A stretch of DNA of 64,000 nt from Phoenix dactylifera (GCF_009389715.1 NC_052402.1:18013423-18077422); one strand, 5' to 3'. Counted from the first letter of the stretch, positions 44,349-57,939 are shown. Translations and numbers: made by a program. Notes: generated by a model not told the origin, from the letters alone.

Positions 44349-45387
44349 CCTGAGATCAATACCTAACCTTGATTGGACATTACATTAAAAAAGGCTAATA
44401 ATGATAAGAAAGGACAGAAAATCTAGTCTATAATGAATATTTTTTGGACCATCATATTTGGTAAATCACGGAATGCAGGCAGACCTGGCGTAGCACGTCC
44501 AAATTTAGCGTATATATTTAGACCGTTGAAGGTGGAACTTATTGACGTTTGATCACACCCGACGGCTGGATATGGTAAGCGGGGATGAGGACAGCACTGG
44601 ATTCGGTGACACGGCCTATGATTCTATTGGTGGTGATTAATAACGTGCACAGAGGAGACCTTGACTCCGGGCTGCAAAGACTTTGACTGGTGATGAACTG
44701 GAAGTCCATGATGCCGGGAGTAACGGTGGATGACTGATAACAGGATCCACCCTTCGAACATCGAATGAATTGGATGGATGCATGGTATCATATTATCTTG
44801 CAGTGATCAAGCATTCCCATCTGCACTAGCTGGTGTTTAGAGGTCTCTGAGAAACTATTAATTTGATGCTTATTTTCCCCTACGTGGAGATGTAAGGTAG
44901 GTGGAGTCAACGTTCAAAGTAATAGACAAGAGCTTCCAATTGGACCAAGCTGATGAGGACTCGAGTAGCATTCTTTTGTAGTAAGGCAAGATAATCGAGG
45001 AATATCATGACCATTAGATAAGACAAGCTACGAGATATTAAATCTCAAGACTGAAACTTTGCTAGAATTTTCTGAAGTTCATATTAGACTTTGTTTCCAA
45101 ATGGAAATAAGCTGTGCCGTGCCAATCTGCTCAAGATCTGAGGTTACTTCTCAAAAAAGATATTAAAGGTTACTTTTTTCCCCTGAAGGAGGAAAAAAAT
45201 GGAGAAAAACCCCCTCTATTGTGTCACATCTCACAAGAGCCAATAATCTGTTGGTGGCATTTAGTGACCCAAATAGAATCATTAAGATGATCTTAGATCA
45301 TCAATAGTCCTATTCTCAAAGTAATCTGATCCCCAATAATTTAAGATCATTGCGTTTAATATGCTCTATGATTAAAGATTTCCATGA
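44349..45387. other. Upstream intergenic region of the kinase gene
   Basis: No coding signal beyond the first exon. Nothing convincing apart from ordinary AT-rich spacer. Confidence 0.5.
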
Positions 45388-46117
45388 GTAAACTATTTGG
45401 TATTCTATAGAAATTCAAGATCATTCACCATAAAATCCCAAAATTATCCCTGATATATTCATAAAAATATATCTATAAGTCTTATAAATTATTAATCCTA
45501 TAAAAATATATTAATTGTTATTATAAAATAATATTTTTATTTACACTTATAATGTATTATATTTAATACTAAGAATAATTTTGATTAGAAAAATAAGGCA
45601 AATGGAAGTAGTATATTAAATACCTTCATTATATAAATATAAAGTACAATAATAATTTCTACTATAATTTAAAATTATCATTGAATAAAATATGACAATA
45701 ACATGATTAATAATATATTATAATATAATATATCATAAATATAATATATCATAAATATAATATATAATATTAATATAATATATAATATCAATATAATATA
45801 TATAATATCAATATAATATACATAATATTAATATAATATATTAATGGTATATTGATATACTAATTTTTTTGCTAGACTGAGGCGCATTTTTATCCTCAAC
45901 TTTCAGCCCAAGATCACTGCATTGAGATGATCTTGGATTTCTAACCTCAACAACAAGCATCCCATTACAGGTCTAAGTTGTGATTTGAGGAGTGGGGTGA
46001 TTTAGGATCATTGCCACATAGGATCACCGTGGTGCAACCAAATACGGTGATCTCATCACCTCCAATCACATCACCCATAATCTTAGGATGATCACCTCAT
46101 ACCAAATACCCCCTTTA
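45388..46117. mobile_element. Candidate DNA-transposon derivative with AT-rich core
   Basis: The left end AACTATTTGGTAT and right end ATACCAAATACCCCC are inverted around TTTGGTAT. GATCA/TGATC words recur in both subterminal regions. The core at about 45711-45850 is a degenerate ATATAAT run. No coding sequence; target duplication not resolved. Confidence 0.35.
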
Positions 46118-46229
46118 TGATTAACATGGGCTTTTTTCAAATTGATCATGTTTGGTTTCATACATGAACCAACCACTCGAGAAATTTTAATTTTGTGCAC
46201 AGGATTGCTGGAAATTTTAATCTTTTGGT

Positions 46230-46640
46230 TTCAGACAGATGCTTCTCTCGCTGGAGGTTTGTGGGTGGTCGCCGGGCAACTCCTGGTCATGGAGGCTTGG
46301 GCCCTAGATTTCATCGCCAGATCGGACATCATCAAAGCCACTATAGTGTGGATGAGACTTCCTGGGTTGCCATTAGAATACTGGGGCAAGAAATCCAGCC
46401 AGAGGATGGCGTCGGCTACCGAACGCCCCTTAGCAGTGGATGCTTTCAATAACCAGCTCCAAAAGTTGGGTTATGCTAGGATTAAAGTGGAGATCAATGC
46501 TTTGGAGCCACTTAAACCAGGGATCTTGATTAGAGGCTGAATTAGGATATTTTTGCAGGCTTTTGTTTATGAAAATATCCCCATCTTTTGCTGTCAATAT
46601 GGATGGATAAATTATATGGATGATGAGTGTAGATTTTCTC
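46230..46640 (+). pseudogene. LINE ORF1 (DUF4283-like) fragment
   Basis: An open stretch to 46540 carries the plant LINE ORF1 core and then a stop. After the stop the same reading continues with FLQAFVYENIPIFC and a damaged CCHC finger. Confidence 0.6.
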
Positions 46641-47889
46641 TACCATTCCTAGCAATGGTGACCTACAGCCAAGTTTAGCAACCCTGGAGCAGATGGGGCT
46701 AATTCGGCACCAATGGTGGTGGAAAAGGCATTTGATTAGGGCACACACCGGGAGAGTCGGTTCATCGGGATTTGGCAAGTCGGCCGGTGTTTGACCCATG
46801 GAAGATCCAGCAACCCTGAGTAGTGAAGGGACAACGAATCAAGAAGACAATCAAGTCTGCCCCGGATTCATCTAGTCTAGGATCGTCCCCATATCTACCA
46901 AGTTTTCCCATGAATAGGCCGAGTTGTACGTATTCCTCCTCGGTTGGCAAAAACCGTTGTAGGTTGTGCGCCATCGATCTCCAATAAAAAACCGCGCGAT
47001 AGGGGACACGTGGCAGTAGGGTGATGGGTCTAGGCCAACATCCTTGGGGCCTAGATCGCATTTTGACCCTTTGCTGGAGTGTGGGATGAGTTTCGGGTCT
47101 AAGAAGGCCGACCCAGTTGCAAGTGGATGCGGGCCAGATGTTGTTATGTCGGAAGGGGGTTTTCTGAAGTGGGAAAGAAGCCCACCATCCTTGAAAGGCG
47201 GGTCGGCCTAGCCTAGAGGGAAAGCGGCTCAGTCCAAGTGGCACTCCTCAAGCCATCTGAGGTTGAAGTCGTTCCTCCCCCCATCCCGCTCGTCTCCCAG
47301 CGGTGGTGACTAGTGCGGTGAACTGAACGGCTATCCGATTCAGGTGTGGTCGAGTCAACCCCAATCCCGGTGGCTGTGGGGCAGTTGTGTCCCTCCTTAC
47401 TAACAAAGCTAAACAACCATCCCTCGGTGTGGCTGTGGTGGCTTCTTCCCCGGCAAGACGATCCACCCTAGATGGCGAAGAGGTGGAAACCCAAGAGGCG
47501 CATGCAACGAAAGGGTCAGCGGTGAAGATTGGCAACAACTATCAGGGGAGGCCGAGCTCGCCTTTGGTCCGAGATTAGGGCATGTGTGCTTCTCTTGTGG
47601 AGTGAGATTATCGGCTGATGCCTGGGGGGGCTAGGAGGCCGGTTCCATCCTCCTCCTCGGTTGATGGCGAGGCAGAGCATATCGCAACGGTGGAGCAAAT
47701 TAAGAAAGTGCTTGTGTTTGGCCGGAAGACCTAGGGGCCCAGTGGAGGGGCGACCCCGAAGGTGCTGCAGGCGGAGGCCAGTGCGGCGGGTGGAGATAAG
47801 GAGCCCCCTCCTCTCCTACTTTCTCCTTCTCAGTGATGAAACTCCTATGTTAGAATTGTAGAGGGCCCCAGAAACCCTCTTTCTTATCT

Positions 47890-48530
47890 TCGTTTAAGAG
47901 ACTTATTCAGTTGCACAAACTAGATATTTGCATGATTTATGAGACTCATCTCTCCGGTAGAAGTTTGAGCGGAATCAAGCGGCGTTTCCTAGCCACTTGG
48001 AACATATATGCTATCAAGGCTCAGGCTCTTTTTGGAGGCATTATTGTTGGTTGGCGGACGGGTGAGGTGTTTGTTGATGCTTTCCATAATTGTACCTAAT
48101 AGGTCGTCGTGGTGATCACTGAACTCGATGGTGCCCCCTAGATCCTATCGGTAGTTTATACTAGCACAGAGTATAGGGAACAAAGGGTTCTTTGGAATGA
48201 GGTGTCCAACTTGGCTAGGCAATAGATTTCTCTTATGGTGATAGGTGATTTTAACTGTATTCTAGGACCCCAGAAGAAGAGGGGTGTTAAACACTTCTCT
48301 AACAAGATTGGGATTAGGAAGTTTTGAGACTTCATTGAGGCCAATGGTTTGGTGGATCTCTATTTCTCTGATGCCAGCTTTACTTGGTACAACAATCGGC
48401 TCGAGAGTATAAGAGTATGGAAGAGGATTGATAGGGCCTATGCCACGGCCGACTGGACTTAGCGATTCCTAAACTATCAGGTGCAACACTTTCCTCACAT
48501 TGCTTCTAATCACTATCCCATTGTGATTTG
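47890..48530 (+). pseudogene. LINE endonuclease fragment
   Basis: Apurinic-endonuclease-like motifs in order: ETHLS (about 47938), GDFNC (about 48243), NGLVDL and ATADW (48350-48460), SNHYPI (about 48505) where SDH is expected. Several stops. Confidence 0.6.
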
Positions 48531-49187
48531 CACATATGTTGGCATTCCCGTCCCCCCCCCATTCTTTTCGGTTTAAGAATGTTGGGATCTCTTACCCTCG
48601 GTCATGGGAGGTTGTGTGTGGGGCTTGGGCGGTACTGGTTTGAGGTGATGCCATGTATAGGGTTACCCGTAGCCGGAGCTCATAAAGCAGAGACTGTGGA
48701 GCTAGAATTGGGTGGAGGTAGGTGATATCTTCAGAAGACTGGAGGGTTTCGAAGCCATCATTGCTAATCTTCAGGCTAGGGAGGCCCAAGATGAAGGTCT
48801 TTTCCCTAGTGAGCTTGCACAGCTTAGGATGCAACTATCGGAGCACCATTCCTTACTGAAGTAGCATAAGGTTTTTTGGTGCCAGAAATCAAGAGTCCAA
48901 TGATCAAGGAGGGGGGACAAAAATACTAGATTCTTCTACCAATCTACCATTATCATAGATAGGGGAACAACATTCTAAAACTGAAGGATAGTAGTGGCCA
49001 GATGATAGATTGCGCTGAGACCATGAGACATAACATTTTCCACTTTTTCATGTCGAGATGGACTACCAGATCGAGAGGAGACGGGGCAGACTTTATTCTA
49101 CTAGCTATCGAGCAGGTCAGTGTTGATGAGCACTATTTACTTACTACTCTAGTGTCGAAATGGAAGATACATAGTGCATTCTAGTCT

Positions 49188-50650
49188 ATGGCTGAGGATA
49201 AGACCCATGGCCTGGATGGCTTTCCACCCTTACCTTTTCAAAGATATTGGACAATCATTCGCGAAGAGATGGTTGTTACTATCCAACAATTTTTTGTCAT
49301 GGCAGAGATGCATGATGCATGGAAGGGAACCTTCATTGCTCTCATTTTAAAGAAGCCATATGCTAGTAAGCCCAGTCGCTACAGATCTATTAGTCTTTGC
49401 ACTACCTTGTATAAGGCCATCGCAAAGATTCCGGTGACTAGGATGATGCCGATTCTCCCTTGCATCATTTGTTTGGAGTAGGAGGCCTTTCTGGGGGGCC
49501 ACAGTGTCATCGACAATGTGATCATCACCCAAGAGTTCATGCACGATCTCCAAAGGGCCTCAAGTTACTGCAGTCTTATGGTCGTGAAGCTGGACATAGA
49601 AAGTGCGTATGAGTTGGAATTTTTTAATCCATGCCTTGGAGAGCATCGGATCTGAGGTGTGTGGATCAGCTAGATTTTGGGCTATGTATGGGCCACTTCC
49701 TTTGCTATCCTTGTTAATGGCTCGTCGAGAAACTTTTTTAGGTCAGTGGGTTGGCTTGCGCTAAGGATGCCCTTTGTCTCCAAACCTGGTTATCATCTGT
49801 GCTAATGTGCTATTTTGAGCCCTCCGAGCTGCTACCTCTAGCCAAGTTTGGAGTTTTATGTGCCATCAGCGGGTTCCCCACCGATCTCATACCTCATGTT
49901 TGATGTTGACTGCTTGTTTCATGCCTGAGCCACTAGACAAACGCGGTAATCTTTGGGGAGACTTTTTAGCATTATTGTTTGGCCTCTCGTCAAATGGTGA
50001 ACTTGTCCAAGTTGGACGTTACCTTTAGCCCGAAGATAAGCCATAGTTAAAGACAACTGTGTGGGAGTGTTTGGGGATGAGGAAACATGGCAGGGTCTGG
50101 CAGTACCTTAGGGTTTTGATATCTGGGAGGAGGTTAGATGAGTAAATTGATATGCTTTGGAGCAGAGGGTTCATCACCATCTGGATGGTTGGCAGTCCTA
50201 GAGCCCTTTCTATGATGGCAGGGTACTCTAGTATGATTTATTTTGAGCTCCATTCCGATTTACCTTATGTCTAGCACTATCCTCTTCAAATCCTCCTTGT
50301 TGAAGCTTGAACAGATGTTCAGAAACTTCCTCTAGGGGGGAATGGTAGAGCCCGAGGGTGTGCACTTGATTGCCTGGGGTGCAGTTTGCAACCTTTGCAC
50401 AATAGCGGACAGGGTGTCCACTCCTTGTTGACGAATAGGCATGCTGCAAGATACCTTATGCATTCGGAGAGCTTGTGGTGTTTGATGGTGCGAGCTATGG
50501 CCCCTGGGCATCCCTTATTACTGTGTGTGTTAGTTGGAATAGTTTCTTCATGTGAAGGAGATTTGCAAGCATGCTCTGGTCGTGGCGAACATCAGGTGGT
50601 CTATCAGCGATGTGCAGTTTGTGAGTGTTCTTGGCAATGTCTGGCTTTCT
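49188..50650 (+). pseudogene. LINE reverse transcriptase fragment
   Basis: Fingers/palm motifs of a plant LINE RT across at least three frames, with the catalytic aspartate box altered (FDVD for FADD). Clearly non-functional. Confidence 0.6.
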
Positions 50651-51037
50651 GAATCCCCCTATCTTAGTGTCCTATCATGGTCAATGCTGATATTGCACCG
50701 ATATGCAGATCTGTGAGTTGTTCACCGCTGAGGGAGAGGATGTGGAATATGTCCTTGATTGCTCGCCTCTTTGGCACCTAGCTTGCTAAGAGGATCGTCG
50801 CTAGATCAATCTTGAGGTTGCTACTTCTAACAGAAGGGTTTGGTAGCTCACCACCAGCCGCGAAGGTGAAGACGGGAATTGTATGAGCTATATAGAGTTG
50901 AGACTAATAAGAGGCAGACTGTTCCTGGTTTAGAGATTAGGAGTGCACCCTTGGGTGCCTTATTCCTGTGAAGGTGGTATGGGGCCACCCTCCACCAGTG
51001 GGTGTTGTGCGGGTAAGGGATGAACCCCCACCTAGGA

Positions 51038-51230
51038 TCACCAAACTCAATGTGGACTACTTTAGCCACTACGAGTATATAGAAGGATCACCAAACTCAA
51101 TGTGACTACTTTAGCCACTACGAATATTAGGAGGATCACCAGATCATATGGATCACTTTGGCCACTATGAAATTCAGAAGGATCAGTAGGCTCGATGTGG
51201 AACACTTTGACCACTACGGCAAGGCTAGAT
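51038..51230. repeat. About 48-bp imperfect tandem repeat, 4 units
   Basis: Units begin GGATCACCAAACTC and continue AATGTGGACTACTTTAGCCACTACG, with growing divergence. Two more diverged units lie at about 52138-52215, at the breakpoint of the segmental duplication. Confidence 0.7.
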
Positions 51231-51239
51231 AGGGTTCAG

Positions 51240-52135
51240 AAGTGAGATTCCCATATCGGAAGCCAGATCGCAGTCAACTTTTGGAGGCCATTACTTGGTC
51301 ATACGATGCCCGATTGAGATGATCTTTTCTGGTAAGATTTTGACTGGATGTAGCTCCTCTATCCGAGAAGAATTAGGTGATGAAGCGACAGAAGGCATAG
51401 TTGATGTAGAAGTCAAAATTTATTTCTTCAAAATTTTTAGGTTTTCTAGAAGATTTCTAATAGAGATGTACCATTTTAGGAAAAAGAGTCCTAATAGGTT
51501 TAGAAAGAGCAATCGCACCCAAATTATATAAGGACGGACCTCAGGCTATTATAAATAAATTATGTACCTCATTTTTTGAGGATTAATAAAAGAAAAGGGG
51601 ACTTAAAAAACCCTGCATTCAAAATTCTTTCATATTTTCTAGTTATGTTTCAAGAGATTGAGTTGAGCGAGTTGAAGAAATCTTCCGCTCTTCGGATTGG
51701 ATCAAATTGGGATCAGATCCATACTCGTTACCTAGTAGAATTCCAACTTGATCTAATCGAATTCAGTTGGTATCGAAGCTTCAGTCCTCTATATTCATGG
51801 GAGACTTAGTGCAATGTCTAGATACGTGAATGATACAGCAATAAGAGGGAAGGGGTTATCCATGCTTGAAGTACATTGAAGGACAAAGATGAGTATAGTT
51901 GCTAATTCTTTCTTGATGGATGATGGGATGAAGGGACGTTTTACACAATTATATAAGAAGATTGACCAACGCATCGAGTTATCTCAAGATTAGCGACATC
52001 TTCATAGAAGCACCAGCAACTCTATCATCGAGCAAACTAAGTGGTTCGGCTATGAGGGAGAAAGTAGACGTTTCTCATCTTTGTTTTGCTTTAGCAGGAG
52101 CTAATCTTCTAACAAGGAAAGCTCTGATCTATAAG
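51240..52135 (+). mobile_element. Probable LTR-retrotransposon 5' end remnant
   Basis: It looks like the end of an LTR and leader: a TATATAAGG box near 51526, AATAAAAG near 51585, then TTGGTATCGAAGC near 51768, close to the Met-tRNA primer sequence. Downstream frames have no recognised domain. No partner LTR was found. Confidence 0.35.
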
Positions 52136-53317
52136 AATCACCGGACTCGATGTAGACCATTTTGGTTACTACGGTATTCAAGAGGATCACCAACTCGATG
52201 CAAATCACTTTGTCATAGTGAGAGGGAGGAAGTCAAGTAGTAATGCATGATTATCCTTTAGTTTGCCAAAGTTACAACTCCACATATAGTGACCCTGTTG
52301 GGGTAATCATGGTAATTGATCTAATTGAGGTGTTTGCCAGTGGACTGGACGCAACAAGAAGAAACTTGAAAGTTTTGAACTTGATCTTCTTTGTGGCATG
52401 GAGACCACATTCTTGGAATAAAGTTATGGTGATCTGGACTGAAGCGCTGTAATTGGAAGATATTAACTCTTCGTAGTCAGTGAACCTGTGCTAAGTAATG
52501 CAAACCTTTCTCATTTTGATATGCTTCACTCACTAAGATGCCATTAGCGATTGTTGATTGTCTACAGTAATATCAAAAATACTCTTTTCTGGAGAGGGGC
52601 ACTGTCTAAGACAATGGGAGCTTGAGTTAGGAATTTGACTTCCTTGTTAGGGAATATTGATGATTATGAAGGAGGAGAGTGAAGGTTCAAAAGGTTAGGA
52701 ATCGGAAATGATGTGTGTGTGTCCAACTTTGGAAGGAATCTCGGGTGGCCTGAACGTATAGGGACATTTTCTTCTAACTTGTATTTCATAACCATGAATC
52801 TGAGGTGTGTCATATTCTCTAGTGTTCTTTGGTGTATGGCTTCAATGAATATTTTAGGAAAATTATGATTTGTTCCATATTGGGAGGCAGAGACGATGAT
52901 AGAGAGGAGAGAAGGATTGGTGTTTTTATTTAAAAGAGGTGTTCTTTTTTAGGTTTAGCCGTTTGACATGCTCCCTACCTATGTAGCCTACTGTTAGGAT
53001 ATGGGATGTCATAGGACCATTCCTATCTTGGCTACCGATTTTTTGTGACTTTCTATTGATCTACATAGTTAGTGCAAATCATGGCACTATCTTGCCCTGA
53101 TGTTCTCTTTGTATCCTTTGTTATATTAGATCTTCTTTTTGTTGTTATGGCATTAGATTTTAACTTTGAATTGTTCATGGTGTTATTTGTAATATGGTGT
53201 CCATGTTACAGTATGCTCAGTTTTGGTTATCCGTATCTAGTCAAGCGTTGATTCCCATGTTGCAGCTTGCTGCTGTATTTGGACTAGTCGGAAGGACTTA
53301 TGCACAATCGATTGTAG

Positions 53318-53805
53318 CAGGTTTTCATCTTGTGGGACGAGGGTGTCTCAATTTTCCCATGAATTGGATGCTGGTGCCTGATAGCATACCGTCAGAGTCC
53401 CATAGGTACCTGTCTCTTCCCTTCTCTTTCCTTTTCTTTTCTTTCTTTTTCTCTTTTTTTCTTTTTTCTTTTTTCTTCTTTCTTTCCGTCTTCTTTGCCT
53501 CATTCCTTACCTCCATTCTTTCCTTTTTTCCTTATCTCTTCCTTTGCTTCTTCCTTTCTTTCTTTTTCTTCTTCTTTATCTCCTTTTTCTTCTTTCTCTT
53601 TCCTTTCTTCCTTCTTTCTATCTTTCAAATTTTTTTCCTTCTTTCTTTTCTTCTTTCCTTTCACTTTTCCTTTTCTTTATTTCCTTCCATTTTTTCCTTT
53701 TTCTTCTTCTTTTCCACTTGCTAGGTTTCAATTCTTAACTATCATTTGGTCCATTTCTCATAGGAACAGGATGGGGCACCCATCTCGCTATGATTCAAAA
53801 CCTTG
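53318..53805 (+). mobile_element. hAT-like MITE, duplicated copy
   Basis: Counterpart of 17796-18322. The left end has decayed (CAGGTTTTCATC); the right end TTCAAAACCTTG is intact. The pyrimidine tract spans about 53413-53716. Confidence 0.75.
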
Positions 53806-54082
53806 ATAGTAGTGTAGATGATATATGATAGGTGAAGGTGGTGGTGCTAGTAAAAGTATCGACTAGGGTTGAGAAGAAAGAAAAAAAGCAAGAGAATGGT
53901 ATAATATTATTTAATACCAATGTGATGATTGTGCAGAACTTGTAAATTGTTGAAAAGTTTATTAAATGAAATTTAAAGAATATAATTGGCATGTTATTCA
54001 AAGTTGTGGTTCGAGGCTGAGGTAAAGTATTTATGGTAGATATATGCCGTTGTTAGATGAATTTTTTGGTGTGAGGATTGTT

Positions 54083-54473
54083 GAACCCGGGACCTCACAA
54101 AAAAGCTAGCTAGAAGTTATTATTTGAATCTTTGGTTTGTATAAGTACTAGATCTACCAACGACACCTGATGTCGGATAAACACAACATGCATGGGTTTC
54201 CATACTTTTCTATTTAGCTTGCATTCTGGCCAAGTAAGGGTCAAATTGATTCCATACCAATCACTACCACGATTAGCTCATGGTCAGCCTAATAGGCTCG
54301 TGCTAAGTGATCCTAGTCCATGGGCATGCCTAGTCCGTCCATACCATTTTATAAATCTAGTTCATCCAGAAATAGCTGGTCAAGCTTATTAGGATTTTTT
54401 GGTTCTATTAAGTATCCAAGATCTACTATGCATAGTCGATGAGGGACTAGACACATGCAGCAAAGTTCTTGCA
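54083..54473 (-). mobile_element. TRIM-type miniature LTR element, copy D
   Basis: Positional counterpart of copy B (33763-34209) with the same flanks (GAGGATTGT on the left, ATTGC on the right). Shortened by many small deletions and with a decayed primer site. It was duplicated with the segment, not inserted separately. Confidence 0.8.
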
Positions 54474-55268
54474 ATTGCATTTCATTTATGTCTATGGTGA
54501 CGTAGAGATGTAACGTTCCTTTTATAACCTGCCTTTTGTTCTTGTCAATCTTGTTAACTTCGAGCTTTCTTTGCATAGGCATGAACTACTGTTCAACAAG
54601 GTAAGATTGCTACATACCAATTGGTCTTATAGGTTATAGCCAACGTTTTTTCTTGCCCAAATCTTTGAGTAGGAATTGATCCTGTAGGGGAATAGTGCCA
54701 ATGAGCTGATTCATACTCTCAAACTTGATATTGTGCTTTGGTTTGTCAGTTGAGGTTTATAACGTTACCTAGAGATTTTTTCATTTATTGGTTCTAAATA
54801 TGGGTTTTTCCATCTATGTTTGAAGTTTTGTTGAACCTTTAATCAATTACAATGTTATGTCCGGTCCATATCAGGTTGGTTTGGAGTTTAATTGAACAAA
54901 TGGGCTCAATTTGTTACATTATGGACCTTTTATGCTTTTTTTTTTTTAACAAACCATGATTTTTTGAAATAAATCTTTTAATGATTTTCAGAATAGTTTC
55001 ATAATTTTGTTCCTTTTTTATTTTTTTTCCATTTTTAATGACTGCAAAACTGGTTGAGACAAGCTTTCTGGTCACTAATCAACCAATACTCTTTCAAATT
55101 TCACAATCATGGCAAAACTAGTATTTGCTGCACATTTTTCAATGTTATGTCTGCTATTCCGAGATCATTACATTCCTAATGGTTTGCTTTATTCCATATG
55201 TCTTCATTGTGAGTGCTTTAGGAATGGATTTGTATCTAATAGTTAAGAGACTTCATTGAATCATGAGT

Positions 55269-55914
55269 TGTAGCACCCATTTTTTTGGGGCTTGATCCTA
55301 CCTTGGCCACTGCGTCGGGTCGGCCTAGGCCATGGCTGTTCAGCATGAGGCAGGGAGGAAGACTCCGATTAGAGTTTTCTTTCTCCTTCTCCGTTTTCCT
55401 CAATCCATCGAGGAGGGAGATCAAGCTTACCAAATTCAGCATCCTATTATTAAGGACCTTCCTTTTCCTTGGCATTATCGTGAGAGCTTTCCCTTACGAT
55501 TGCTCGTGAGGGTTCCATGCGAGGAGATCGAGTGTCCATCAGGCCGGAGGAGCTTGTCGGAGGCAAGAGTAATCTGTTGGACGAGAGGGCTGCGAGGTTC
55601 TGCATCTAGTTCATAGATGGTCGTGTGGGCGGTGATTAGTTTGTCTGGTTTTTCAACAAGATAGTTGCAATGCATACTGGATAGTGGGTACAGAGTACGA
55701 GTGTCGAGTCATAGGTAGTTAGAGTTCGTGTAATTGAAACCATTTGAATATCTGGATATGTTGGATTTGTCTATTTAAATTAATTAATTAATTAATTAAT
55801 TATAGATTTATTGAATTTTTGTTCATCTTAGGCCTTGCATGATCTTTAGGGACTGCTCTAGAGCTCATGCTGCGGTCGCATATCCGACCGGGGTGCTGGG
55901 TTCGAGGCGTAATA
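55269..55914 (+). repeat. 5' LTR of the degenerate gypsy element
   Basis: TGTAGCACCC to GGCGTAATA. Aligns with 59234-59958 but has many short deletions and a decayed CA end. Confidence 0.7.
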
Positions 55915-56107
55915 GAGTGGTATTAGAGCTTAGGTTTAAGATCATTAGAGATTGTGATAGAAAAACTATCAGAGCTTAAGGTTAAGGTATCCTAGGTTTA
56001 GGTTCGGATGAGTGTGAGTGAGGAAAATATCTAATGACTTATTAAAATATACTCTAGATATTTTTCTTAGCAATTTTAAGATGCTAAAGTAACTCGTGTA
56101 GGTTGAT

Positions 56108-57400
56108 ATGGCACAGGGGGTGGACATGGGGTAGTAGGAGGCCGACTTGCTTTGCTGATGGATCCACTACTTGGATGATCTCCAAACAGTAAGAAGGTTC
56201 CAATGTTGTTGACTAGGAGTACGCACGAGTAGGAACACCTATCAATATCGTGGTAGTGCTCTAGAGTGGAAACTCTAGGAATGGGAACTCCAAGGATGGG
56301 AGCTCCGAGTAAGCCTGAAATTCGGCCTGGAAACCATTGAGTGTTTCTCAGCTAATGCAAGCAATGATGCAAAACAAGCTGCTTTTCGATTAGACATGAT
56401 GAGAATGATTGTGAGCACAATGCTTCATGGAACAGCAGCCCAATTTATGCAGCAGCAGTTGCAACAACAATAGTTACAACACCAGTAGCAGGTGTCTCCT
56501 CAGCATCTGCAGAGGGATACATTTCGGCAGGAACATCATGTTAGTTTGACAGAATTCAAAAAGTTTGCACCTTCAGCTTTTAAAGGACTTCTGACCCTTT
56601 GGAGGTCGAGAATTGGCTGAACGAAATGAAAAAGTTTTTAATACCCCGGATGCCCAGATGAGGATAGGGTCACTTTTGCTACATTTATGCTGCGGGGGGA
56701 AGCGAATATTTGGTGGAATGTGAAAAGAGGAAAGATGGGACAGAACACTGCATCTTTGACTTGAAGAGGATTTAAGGAGATTTTTCATGACAAGTATGTT
56801 CTTCAGAGTATGAGACAACAAAAGTTTCGAGAATTTATCCGATTAGAGCAAGGAACCATGACGGTCGCCGAATATGCTGCAAAGTTTGAGGAATTGGCTA
56901 AGTATGCTCCAGGATAGGTGGAAAATGAAGGTGAATGAGCTGAAAAGTTTGAAAGTAGACTTAGAGCCCGAATCAGACACAAGTGTACCTTTGAGCTTCT
57001 TCCTACAAAGATGTGATAAACAAATATTTAGTAGTTGAAAGGGCTTGAATGACACTCAGGATGAGAGAGAAAAGATTTTGAAAAAAAGGAGCAGGCAAAC
57101 TGATTTACAAAATAAGTACGACAACAGTACTGAATCGAGGCCCAAGAAACAAACTACTGTAGTTGATAAAATTCAGTGCAAGGATATTGTAAAACGCTAT
57201 AGATGTGGTGGCCTCCACTATCGAAGAGAGTGCCATTGCGTTAATGGGAATTGCTTTTCGTGTGGCCAGCAGGGCCACAGGGCAAACACCTATCCTAATC
57301 GTAGTGAGCCGCAGACTCGACAAGCATCCTAGCCTATTCAGGAACCCAAGCAAATCGAGCATCTCAGGATGGGCAACAATGAGGAGGGTAGCAGAGGCCT
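56108..57400 (+). pseudogene. Gag remnant with zinc knuckles
   Basis: Gag-like segments (FKGTSDPLEVENWLNEMKK near 56590, glutamine-rich stretch near 56450) are split by stops. At 57195-57290 CGGLHYRREC and CFSCGQQGHRANTY are two zinc-knuckle relics; the last cysteine of the second is lost. Confidence 0.65.
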
Positions 57401-57457
57401 AGAACTCAAGGATGAGTCTACGCTCTCACGGAACAGGATGCCAATGCCTCTAACACT

Positions 57458-57739
57458 GTGGTGACAAGTACGATTAGAGTCTCATCTACCCATGCCTATA
57501 TTTTGATTGATCCTGGAACTGCTCATTCTTTCATATCTGGTGATTTTGATAGAAGAAATAATACAATGATTTCTATGCCATTAGAGACTAAATTTTGTGT
57601 GTCCATCCTTAGTGGAGACGTAATCCTAGTTAACTCTGCCTGCAAAGATTGTATCTTGAATATTGAAGACACAGAAATGAAAGCAAATATACTAGTCTTA
57701 GAAATGAAGAATTTTGATTTGATCCTTAGGATGGACTAG
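57458..57739 (+). pseudogene. Retropepsin-like protease fragment
   Basis: A 93-codon open stretch with ILIDPGTAHSFIS, the plant gypsy protease active site in which DPG stands for DSG/DTG. It stops at the point where MDWL would lead to RT, followed by ATYHATIDCFKK after the stop. No downstream pol. Confidence 0.7.
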
Positions 57740-57939
57740 TTGGCAACATATCATGCCACTATTGACTGTTTCAAAAAAAATAGTAAAGTTTCAAATTCCT
57801 GGCCAACCAAAGTTTAGTTTTAGTGGTAACAGGATGTTACCGCCGCCAAAAGTAATCTTAGCCAGATAGGCCAAGCGACTCCTCAAGGATGGTGAAGGAT
57901 TCTTAACCATGGTAATGGCCACTCAGCAGAAAGAACTCA

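Larger units (their letters stand above)
46190..51060 (+). pseudogene. Decayed LINE (non-LTR retrotransposon)
   Basis: Remnants occur in the right LINE order, all with stops and frame shifts. The ORF1 domain (WVVAGQLLVMEAW, LPGLPLEYW) and a partial zinc knuckle lie at 46230-46640. The endonuclease lies at 47890-48530, with ETHLS, GDFNCILGP and a changed histidine site SNHYPI. The reverse transcriptase runs from 49188 (DGFPPLPFQRYW, YRSISLCTTLYK), with the catalytic FADD box reduced to FDVD near 49900. Later, NRHAARYLMHSESLW appears near 50430. The RNase H end is not recognisable. No complete protein can be made. Confidence 0.75.

Noticed and set aside
57045..57332. Open frame with zinc knuckles as a stand-alone zinc-finger gene
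   Set aside because: It lies in order between gag and protease remnants, between two LTRs, so it is the nucleocapsid part of a dead retroelement.
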